A stretch of 8,029 bases of DNA from SIG607 sp045646245 (GCA_045646245.1 JAZRKJ010000010.1:1-8029), one strand, 5' to 3'. Counted from the stretch's first letter, positions 1 to 4,207 are shown. The notes: generated from the sequence alone by a model not told the origin. Numbers and translations are program-made.

Positions 1-1
1 G

Positions 2-30
2 TTGACTTTTCCCCTTTTCCGTGTTAAAAT
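2..30 (+). promoter_or_regulatory. sigma-A promoter of tRNA-Val
   Basis: A -35 box TTGACT (2-7) and a -10 box TAAAAT (25-30) are separated by exactly 17 bp. Transcription would start near 37, about 24 nt before the mature tRNA 5' end, leaving a short leader for RNase P to remove. Both boxes match the consensus at five of six positions, and the element sits directly upstream of the only stable RNA gene here. Confidence 0.75.
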
Positions 31-60
31 TGAAAAAGTGGATCTGAGGATCCTGCATAT

Positions 61-136
61 GGAGGTATAGCCCAGCTGGTAGAGCATTCGCTTGACGTGC
101 GAAGGGTCAGGGGTTCGAGTCCCTTTGCCTCCACCA
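61..136 (+). tRNA. tRNA-Val (anticodon GAC)
   Basis: A complete cloverleaf can be drawn. The acceptor stem is 61-67 with 126-132 (one T-G pair). The D arm is 70-85, the anticodon stem 87-91 with 99-103, the loop 92-98 (TTGACGT) with anticodon GAC at 94-96, and the T arm 109-125 with loop TTCGAGT. The discriminator is A133 and the CCA end is encoded (134-136). It would decode GTC and GTT valine codons. Two details are unusual: a G follows the anticodon (position 37, where valine tRNAs usually have A), and the D stem has a C-A apposition (C72 opposite A83) instead of the common T-A pair. The gene is alone, with its own promoter and terminator. Confidence 0.95.
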
Positions 137-137
137 G

Positions 138-169
138 AAAAAGCGACTTGTTTCGACAAGTCGCTTTTT
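138..169 (+). terminator. intrinsic terminator of tRNA-Val
   Basis: A perfect 14-bp stem joins 138-151 and 156-169 around a TTCG loop (152-155). The GC-rich part is AGCGACTTGT. The 3' arm ends in a run of five T. It begins one base after the tRNA CCA end. The flanking A run makes it usable in both directions. Confidence 0.9.
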
Positions 170-172
170 CAA

Positions 173-344
173 TGAAATTCGCCTTGCGGCGAGTGAAATA
201 TTACTTCGTAATATGAAATAGCTACGCTATGAAATATTTGCTTCGCAAATATTAACAGGCGAATTTTATTTCACTTTCTGCGTAAGCAGAAAATTTCATA
301 ATCCGAAAGGATTATTTCATATTTTTCGCGAGAAAAATATTTCA
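173..344. repeat. hairpin array A: TGAAAT/ATTTCA-linked palindromes
   Basis: Seven short perfect hairpins lie at 179-192, 198-214, 218-230, 233-253, 275-292, 298-315 and 319-340. The stems are 5 to 9 bp, the loops 3 to 4 nt, and no two stems share a sequence. They are joined by one constant 6-mer. In the left half it reads TGAAAT (173-178, 194-199, 214-219, 230-235). In the right half it is the exact reverse complement ATTTCA (268-273, 293-298, 314-319, 339-344). The four left linkers can therefore pair in nested order with the four right linkers, giving a branched, cruciform-like fold. A further inverted pair, AATTCGCC (176-183) with GGCGAATT (258-265), offers an alternative fold. No open reading frame or recognised mobile-element gene is present. 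Function is unknown; it is reminiscent of clustered intergenic palindromes such as REP/BIME elements but has a different organisation. Confidence 0.85.
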
Positions 345-350
345 TTCAAA

Positions 351-449
351 ACATGTAGGGGTTCGAACACATAGGTCAAAAATTCAAAGAGCATCTAATT
401 CGTACACCCTTTCCAAAAAATAAGACAGTCTTCGGACTGTCTTATTTTT
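351..449 (+). ncRNA. possible small RNA ending in an orphan terminator
   Basis: Between the two hairpin arrays is a stretch that belongs to neither. Bases 357-367 can pair imperfectly with 399-410 (11 pairs, one bulge, one mismatch), enclosing a loop of about 31 nt. A strong intrinsic terminator follows at once, although no gene lies upstream that needs one: tRNA-Val already has its own terminator. A short transcript of about 100 nt would explain both. I see no convincing promoter for it, and it matches no RNA family I recognise. It could equally be the remains of a decayed gene. Confidence 0.25.
416..449. terminator. orphan intrinsic terminator between the arrays
   Basis: A perfect 15-bp stem joins 416-430 and 435-449 around a TTCG loop (431-434). 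The GC-containing core is AAGACAGTC, with an A run before it and a T run of five after it, so it could act on either strand. Its design (TTCG loop, A/T flanks) is the same as that of the tRNA terminator, but the stem is different. Confidence 0.75.
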
Positions 450-451
450 AT

Positions 452-620
452 CCAATCCGAAGGATTGGTATGTAATCGCCACAAGGCGTATGTAATCACG
501 CTTTAGCGTGTATGTTATCACCGCAAGGTGTATTTCTTCGGCTTGATTACATACCTTTTTTCGAAAGGATTACATACACACCTGCGGTGTGATTACATTC
601 CGTCTTTGACGGATTACATA
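452..620. repeat. hairpin array B: TATGTAAT/ATTACATA-linked palindromes
   Basis: Seven short hairpins lie at 452-468, 477-488, 497-510, 519-530, 554-568, 577-591 and 600-612. The stems are 4 to 7 bp and all differ. In the left half they are separated by TATGTAAT (469-476, 489-496, and the variant TATGTTAT at 511-518). In the right half the separator is the reverse complement ATTACATA (546-553, 569-576, 613-620, with the variant ATTACATT at 592-599). The centre, 531-545, is irregular and may hold a decayed fourth left linker. The linkers can pair in nested order, as in array A, but the linker word is unrelated to that of array A. The array ends 93 bp before the bile salt hydrolase start. Function is unknown. 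Confidence 0.85.
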
Positions 621-632
621 CAATGCTTCACC

Positions 633-661
633 TTGATTTGTTTGTGGAAAAGTGGTTTAAG
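633..661 (+). promoter_or_regulatory. weak candidate promoter for the bile salt hydrolase
   Basis: TTGATT (633-638) is followed after 17 bp by TTTAAG (656-661), with a TGG just before it (653-655) that would give an extended -10. Each box matches the consensus at four of six positions. It would give a leader of roughly 45 nt. This is the best match I find in 621-713; it is weak. Confidence 0.3.
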
Positions 662-703
662 ATTTTTTGAATAGATAATAAAAAAGAGTCAAAAATATTT
701 TTT

Positions 704-709
704 GGTGAT
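704..709 (+). promoter_or_regulatory. ribosome binding site fixing the bile salt hydrolase start
   Basis: GGTGAT matches the 3' part of the full Shine-Dalgarno complement and ends four bases before ATG 714. It supports that start over the upstream in-frame TTG (702) and GTG (705), which overlap the site itself. Starting at 714 also puts the catalytic cysteine at position 2, as this family requires. Confidence 0.8.
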
Positions 710-713
710 TTTT

Positions 714-1688
714 ATGTGTACGGCAATAACTTATAAAACAAAGGATTTTTATTTTGGCAGGACGCTGGATTACGAATTTTCCTATAAAGAGGAAATAACC
801 GTTACTCCACGGAATTTCCCATTGCTTTTCAGAAATTCCACACCTTTAAAGGAGCATTATGCAATAATCGGAATGGCGCACGTTGAAAATGGGTACCCGC
901 TATATTACGATGCAGCCAACGAAAAAGGGCTTTGTATGGCGGGACTTAATTTTGTGGGTAACGCTTTTTACCGAAAGCCTCATAAAAGTAAAGAAAATAT
1001 TACACATTTTGAGCTTATTCCGTATCTGCTTGGAAGATGCAAAAATATAAAAGACGCAAAGGCGCTTATAAGTAAAATAAATATTACCGATATTCCCTTC
1101 AGCAGTGCATTTCCTATTGCTTCGCTGCATTGGATAATAGCCGATAAAACAGGCTGTATAACAGTTGAAGCAGTAAAAAGCGGACTTAAGGTTTTTGAAA
1201 ATAAGGTAGGCGTTCTTACAAATAATCCGCCATTTGAGCATCAGCTTTCTGCCCTTAATAATTATATCCACTTATCTTCCGTCAACCCTAAAAGCACGTT
1301 TTCAAAGAGCCTTAAGCTTAACTGCTACAGCAGAGGAATGGGGGCTTTGGGCTTGCCGGGAGACTTTTCATCTCAGTCCCGCTTTGTGCGTGGTGCATTT
1401 GTGAAATTAAATTCGGTTTCCGATAATACCGAAAGCTCCGGCATCAGCCAGTTTTTTCACATTTTAGACAGCGTAAGCCAGCCCAGAGGGTGTTCAGTAG
1501 TGGCAAAGGGAGAATATGACATAACAATTTATTCTTCCTGTATAAACGCCGATAAGGGAATTTATTATTATACCACCTACGACAACCGACAAATAAATGC
1601 GGTAGATATGAAAAAAGAGCAGTTAGACAGCGATTCCATTTCCTGTTATCCGCTTATAAAGGAGCAAAAAATAAACAGGCAAAACTAA
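714..1688 (+). CDS. bsh: bile salt hydrolase (choloylglycine hydrolase)
   Basis: This is an N-terminal nucleophile hydrolase of the Ntn/choloylglycine hydrolase family. It cleaves the amide bond between bile acids and glycine or taurine and acts in the cytoplasm. The 324 residues match the usual length of about 325. Start 714 makes Cys2 the nucleophile that is exposed once Met1 is removed. Other expected active-site residues are visible: Arg16 and Asp19 (GRTLD), Asn79 (AGLNF), Asn170 (VLTNNP) and Arg223 (SRFVR). The C-terminal GIYYYTTYDNRQINAVDM closely resembles what I remember of the Clostridium perfringens enzyme. The loop before GLPGDF reads YSRGMGA, an S-R-G motif which in Lactobacillaceae enzymes was linked to taurine-conjugate preference; applying that here is inference. 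A penicillin V acylase activity is the main alternative. The gene is monocistronic and richer in ATA and other A/T-ending codons than the glycolytic genes, so lower expression or acquisition by transfer is possible. Confidence 0.93.
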   Translation: MCTAITYKTKDFYFGRTLDYEFSYKEEITVTPRNFPLLFRNSTPLKEHYAIIGMAHVENGYPLYYDAANEKGLCMAGLNFVGNAFYRKPHKSKENITHFELIPYLLGRCKNIKDAKALISKINITDIPFSSAFPIASLHWIIADKTGCITVEAVKSGLKVFENKVGVLTNNPPFEHQLSALNNYIHLSSVNPKSTFSKSLKLNCYSRGMGALGLPGDFSSQSRFVRGAFVKLNSVSDNTESSGISQFFHILDSVSQPRGCSVVAKGEYDITIYSSCINADKGIYYYTTYDNRQINAVDMKKEQLDSDSISCYPLIKEQKINRQN

Positions 1689-1701
1689 CCGGTTTTGCCT
1701 G
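1676..1701 (-). terminator. shared terminator between bsh and purC
   Basis: A 10-bp perfect stem joins CAGGCAAAAC (1676-1685) and GTTTTGCCTG (1692-1701), with a 6-nt loop that contains the bsh stop codon TAA (1686-1688). Read on the minus strand it is followed by a long T-rich tract (complement of 1665-1675), so it is a good purC terminator. On the plus strand the tail is CTTGATTTTAT, a weaker but possible bsh terminator. The last bsh codons form one arm. Confidence 0.8.
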
Positions 1702-1713
1702 CTTGATTTTATA

Positions 1714-2403
1714 TTACTTCTTGATTTTAGCAAGGATCATATTAGCGCAATCAATTTGATTGGGGATGTTGCCCTGCTCGTCTCTTATTCTCCAGATGTC
1801 GGGGGTGATTTCGTCAGCAACGAAAACCTTGCCGGTTTCGTCGTAACCGATTTCAATTTTGAAGTCAATAAGCTTTAAGTTCATGGATGCGAGCTCAGCC
1901 TTTAATACTTCGCCGACCTTCTTGACAATGTCGATTGCTTCGTCATACTGACCGGGGAGAAGGATACCCTTCATAAGGCAGATTCTCTCGGAAATAAGGG
2001 GATCGCCCTGCTCGTCGTCTTTAAGGGTAACTTCAGCGTAAGGAGGGTCGAAAACAATGCCTTCGGGAAGGGTGAAACGGCGGCACATACTGCCTGCGGT
2101 TTCGTAACGTACGATAAATTCAAGTCTGGGTACGGTTAAGTTTCTTACTTTCATAAGACCCTTTTCAATGTCAGAACCAAGGTAGTGGGTGGGGATACCG
2201 TTCTTCTCCATAAGCTCGAAGAAGTAGGCGGATACCGCAAGGCCAACCTTTCCTTTTCCTTCAACGCTTCCGCCTACGGTGTTACTGCCGGGGTCGAAAA
2301 CGCCGTTTTCACCGGTTGCGCTGTCTTTAAAGAAAAGATGAACAATGCCGGTTTCTTCGTCTAACATTACATTTTTGGTTTTGCCTTCATAAAGTTGTTT
2401 CAT
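1714..2403 (-). CDS. purC: SAICAR synthetase (PurC), divergent variant
   Basis: PurC joins CAIR and aspartate using ATP to give SAICAR in purine biosynthesis, in the cytoplasm. The 229 residues are slightly fewer than usual (about 235-240). Visible family features are the N-terminal YEGKTKNV (5-12) of the ATP-grasp-like fold, KDSAT (26-30), GIPTHYLG (69-76), VRNLTVPRLEFIVRY (86-100), LKDDEQGDP (127-135), IDFKIEIG (179-186) and ADEITPDIWRIRD (196-208). Several positions depart from the textbook protein. After KDSATGENG comes a longer segment, FDPGSNTVGGSVEGKG, and the usual SPDxxRxWD becomes TPDIWRIRD. The usual C-terminal KDRFR is missing. I read it as a divergent clade of the same enzyme rather than a broken gene. 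The Shine-Dalgarno AAGGAG (complement of 2412-2417) lies 8 nt from the ATG. It is not in a purine operon here: it has its own promoter and terminator. Confidence 0.9.
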   Translation of the reverse strand: MKQLYEGKTKNVMLDEETGIVHLFFKDSATGENGVFDPGSNTVGGSVEGKGKVGLAVSAYFFELMEKNGIPTHYLGSDIEKGLMKVRNLTVPRLEFIVRYETAGSMCRRFTLPEGIVFDPPYAEVTLKDDEQGDPLISERICLMKGILLPGQYDEAIDIVKKVGEVLKAELASMNLKLIDFKIEIGYDETGKVFVADEITPDIWRIRDEQGNIPNQIDCANMILAKIKK

Positions 2404-2460
2404 TTTAAATACTCCTTTTTATCTCGCTCCGAAAAAAGAGTTTGATTAAATTACTGAATA

Positions 2461-2489
2461 ATTATATCACATACTATATGTATGTGCAA
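2461..2489 (-). promoter_or_regulatory. purC promoter with an operator-like palindrome
   Basis: On the minus strand, TTGCAC (complement of 2484-2489) is followed after 17 bp by TATAAT (complement of 2461-2466), preceded by TG at the extended -10 position. The spacer holds a perfect 7-bp inverted repeat: CACATAC (2468-2474), TATAT, GTATGTG (2480-2486). It overlaps the -35 box, the classic position for a repressor site. It does not look like the PurR box of Bacillus. Transcription would start near 2454, leaving a leader of about 50 nt. Confidence 0.8.
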
Positions 2490-2528
2490 TAAAAAAATAA
2501 GCAAAAATTTCGATTTTACGAATAAAAC

Positions 2529-2555
2529 AAAAAAGGCTTTTTTGAAGCCTTTTTT
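2529..2555 (-). terminator. intrinsic terminator of the membrane protein gene
   Basis: The stem joins 2529-2539 and 2545-2555 around a 5-nt loop, with the core AAGGCTT. It lies 11 bp past the stop codon of the gene at 2567-3253. The A-rich 2519-2534 gives a T-rich tail on the minus strand. The T run at 2550-2556 would also allow plus-strand use. Confidence 0.85.
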
Positions 2556-2566
2556 TATGTGAAAAT

Positions 2567-3253
2567 TTACTTTTCTTCTGTTTCTTCCACTACTATGGGA
2601 CAGTATTTATATTCGCCCTTTTTCATTCTGCGGCGTTTTTCTTCTTCGGCTCTGGGGTCGTAATTTTTAAGGAAATATTCCCAGTCGGATTCGCTTATAT
2701 CTTCGGTGTGGAACTGTTCGTAAATGCGGTTTGTCATATTGATATAAGCGCGGCGGAATTTTATTTCTGCGCGAAGCTTTACTATAATCATCCACACTAT
2801 AAAGAATACCGCAATAATAAGGGGAATAAAGTGACGGTACCAGAAGTTATCGTTAATGCCCTCGTTAAACTGGACTGTGTTTTGGGAAGCATCAATAAGA
2901 GCTGCGCAGGAAACCACACCCGCTCCAACGGTAAGAATTGCCGAAATTATTTCACCCTTAAATTTAATGAGCAGGGCGGCAATAATCCAAACTAAAGAGC
3001 AAATACCAACGGTTAAAATGCTGGTTTTAATTTGGGATAAATAAGGAATATCGAAGCCGAGCTTGGTTTTTTCGTAAATGTGCGACCAGCGTCCGCCTAC
3101 GTAAAGCAAAGACGTAACAACAGAAATCATCAAAAAAACAACGTAAAGCCTTTTAAGCCATTTGTAAAGCTTTCCGTCGGTTTTTGCGTAGATAACCGCC
3201 GCTCTGTTTTCAGCCGCTCTTACGCGGTCAGATATGTTCTTGATATATTTCAT
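2567..3253 (-). CDS. four-helix membrane protein of unknown function
   Basis: I do not recognise this 228-residue protein. It has a basic, soluble N-terminus (1-35, rich in K and R). Four hydrophobic segments follow, at about 36-54, 78-97, 103-121 and 142-160. The charged C-terminal tail (161-228) contains an EEEKRRRMKKGEYKYC stretch and ends in acidic residues. There is no signal peptide, lipobox or catalytic motif. Positive charge around the outer helices suggests both termini are cytoplasmic. Translation is supported by GGTGAT five bases before the ATG (on the minus strand), a good promoter and a terminator, so it is a real single-gene unit. It is divergent from trmL. The C-terminal part could be a small protein-interaction region, but nothing in the sequence shows this. 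Confidence 0.8.
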   Translation of the reverse strand: MKYIKNISDRVRAAENRAAVIYAKTDGKLYKWLKRLYVVFLMISVVTSLLYVGGRWSHIYEKTKLGFDIPYLSQIKTSILTVGICSLVWIIAALLIKFKGEIISAILTVGAGVVSCAALIDASQNTVQFNEGINDNFWYRHFIPLIIAVFFIVWMIIVKLRAEIKFRRAYINMTNRIYEQFHTEDISESDWEYFLKNYDPRAEEEKRRRMKKGEYKYCPIVVEETEEK

Positions 3254-3271
3254 TTTTTATCACCAAAAGTT

Positions 3272-3300
3272 ATTATACTACATCTACCTTTATGTTGACA
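3272..3300 (-). promoter_or_regulatory. promoter of the membrane protein gene
   Basis: The minus-strand -10 box is TATAAT (complement of 3272-3277). The -35 is TGTCAA with a 17-bp spacer (complement of 3295-3300), or TTGTCA with an 18-bp spacer (complement of 3296-3301). This -35 occupies the same bases as the -35 of the divergent trmL promoter. Confidence 0.65.
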
Positions 3301-3323
3301 AGTATAAATTAAATTTGTATAAT
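3295..3323 (+). promoter_or_regulatory. perfect-consensus promoter of trmL
   Basis: TTGACA (3295-3300) and TATAAT (3318-3323) are both exact consensus and are 17 bp apart. Transcription would start near 3330, within or just before the Shine-Dalgarno GGGTGAT (3329-3335), so the leader is only about 10 nt. The ATG at 3322 lies in the -10 box and cannot be the translation start. Confidence 0.85.
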
Positions 3324-3339
3324 GCAACGGGTGATAATT

Positions 3340-3849
3340 ATGGCTAAAATAAATATTGTAATGGTAGAACCCGAAATTCCCCAAAACACGGGAAACGTTG
3401 CAAGAACCTGCGCCGCAACGGGGGCAACTCTTCATCTGGTCGGCCCTATGGGCTTTAAAATCGACGATAAACAGCTTAAGCGCGCAGGGCTTGACTATTG
3501 GCATTTTTTAGATATTCATTATTATGAAAGCCTTAATGAATTTTTCGGGAAGAACCCAAACGGAGAATACGTTTACTTTACCACAAAGGCACAAAAAAAT
3601 CACAGCGACAGAAGCTACGGTGATAACTGTTTTCTTATGTTCGGCAAAGAAACCAAGGGGTTACCCGAAGAGCTGCTTATTAAAAACCCTGAAAGGTGCG
3701 CCAGAATTCCAATGGCAACCGATATAAGAAGCCTTAACCTTTCAAACAGCGTGGCAATAGGTGTTTATGAAGTGCTTAGACAGTGGAATTACCCCGAGCT
3801 TGAGGGTGCGGGAAATTTACATAATTATAAATGGGAAGAGGTGCTTTAA
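3340..3849 (+). CDS. trmL: tRNA (cytidine/uridine-34 2'-O)-methyltransferase TrmL
   Basis: TrmL is a SPOUT-class methyltransferase. It adds a 2'-O-methyl group to the wobble base (position 34) of certain leucine tRNAs with S-adenosylmethionine; it is a knotted dimer in the cytoplasm. The 169 residues compare with about 155-160 for YibK. The SPOUT motifs are clear: motif 1 EPEIPQNTGNVART (10-23, with the conserved Asn and Arg22), motif 2 FGKETKGLP (101-109), and motif 3 IPM...RSLNLSNSVAIGVYE (123-144), which forms the knot and cofactor pocket. The start at 3340 is chosen over the in-frame ATG at 3322 because that ATG lies in the promoter and GGGTGAT sits five bases before 3340. It is followed after 16 bp by the DUF1653 gene, probably on the same transcript. 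Confidence 0.93.
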   Translation: MAKINIVMVEPEIPQNTGNVARTCAATGATLHLVGPMGFKIDDKQLKRAGLDYWHFLDIHYYESLNEFFGKNPNGEYVYFTTKAQKNHSDRSYGDNCFLMFGKETKGLPEELLIKNPERCARIPMATDIRSLNLSNSVAIGVYEVLRQWNYPELEGAGNLHNYKWEEVL

Positions 3850-3865
3850 AACGGAAGAAAGAATT

Positions 3866-4078
3866 ATGAAAGGCGTAAAGCTGGGTAAATACCGCCATTT
3901 TAAGGGTAACGAATACGAGGTTTTAGCGGTTGGCTATGACAGCGAAACAACCGAAGAGGTGGTTATATACAAAGCTCTTTACGGTGACGGCGAAATATGG
4001 GTAAGAAAAAAGGAAATGTTCCTTGAAACGGTATGCCGAGACGGAAAAACCTTTAAGCGTTTTGAGTATATCGGATAA
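3866..4078 (+). CDS. DUF1653 small protein
   Basis: This 70-residue protein starts MKGVKLGKYRHFKGNEYE and continues with the VIYKALYGDGEIWVR and EMFLETV segments typical of DUF1653, small single-domain proteins of unknown function common in bacteria. The short beta-rich pattern (GKYRHFKGNEYEVL, then EEVVIYKALYG) suggests a small barrel, but I know no activity for it. The ATG at 3866 is preceded by GGAAG (3853-3857). Upstream in-frame codons overlap trmL and encode nothing like the family, so 3866 is preferred. It lies 16 bp after trmL and has no promoter of its own. No strong terminator follows: 4079-4139 has only weak AT-rich inverted repeats, so some read-through into pgk is possible. Confidence 0.85.
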   Translation: MKGVKLGKYRHFKGNEYEVLAVGYDSETTEEVVIYKALYGDGEIWVRKKEMFLETVCRDGKTFKRFEYIG

Positions 4079-4139
4079 CTGCACAATTTTAGAGTTATAC
4101 AGGTGTTTTAAATTTGTTATATTTTTGTCAAAATAACCG

Positions 4140-4168
4140 TTGAAAATTTTTATAAAAAGTGGTAAAAT
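4140..4168 (+). promoter_or_regulatory. promoter of the pgk-tpiA-gpmI operon
   Basis: TTGAAA (4140-4145) and TAAAAT (4163-4168) are 17 bp apart, with TG at 4160-4161 making an extended -10. Transcription would start near 4175, giving a leader of about 33 nt with AAAGGAAG (4192-4199) as the ribosome site. I see no match to a catabolite-responsive element. An inverted repeat, GTTAT...ATAAC (4116-4137), lies just upstream of the -35. Confidence 0.8.
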
Positions 4169-4207
4169 AACCTTGTATGAAAAGAAAACCGAAAGGAAGT
4201 TTTTTAA

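Noticed and set aside
351..415. A second, intact tRNA gene
   Set aside because: Only a ten-base T-arm-like match exists. No acceptor, D or anticodon arm can be drawn around it and no CCA end follows at the right distance.
173..620. CRISPR array
   Set aside because: The constant words are only 6 to 8 bp, the intervening units are self-complementary hairpins of 12 to 21 bp, and the constant word inverts at the centre. CRISPR repeats are longer, do not flip, and their spacers are not palindromic. No cas gene is nearby.
173..620. Insertion sequence or MITE
   Set aside because: There is no transposase frame, no pair of long terminal inverted repeats and no visible target-site duplication. Array ends are simply linker copies. 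A passive element mobilised in trans cannot be excluded.
702..713. Longer bsh with start at TTG 702 or GTG 705
   Set aside because: These codons overlap the ribosome site, and a longer N-terminus would bury the cysteine that must be residue 2 for autocatalytic activation.
900..1271. 123-codon open frame antisense to bsh
   Set aside because: No ribosome site, no recognisable product, entirely within a convincing bsh gene.
2404..2454. Riboswitch in the purC leader (for example a purine riboswitch)
   Set aside because: The leader is only about 50 nt and AT-rich, with no conserved junction or stem pattern.
3322..3339. Longer trmL with start at ATG 3322
   Set aside because: That ATG is within the -10 box of the only good promoter, upstream of the predicted transcription start.
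4074..4137. Intrinsic terminator after the DUF1653 gene
   Set aside because: The inverted repeats here are short, AT-rich and have long loops without a T run directly after the stem. They are too weak to call.
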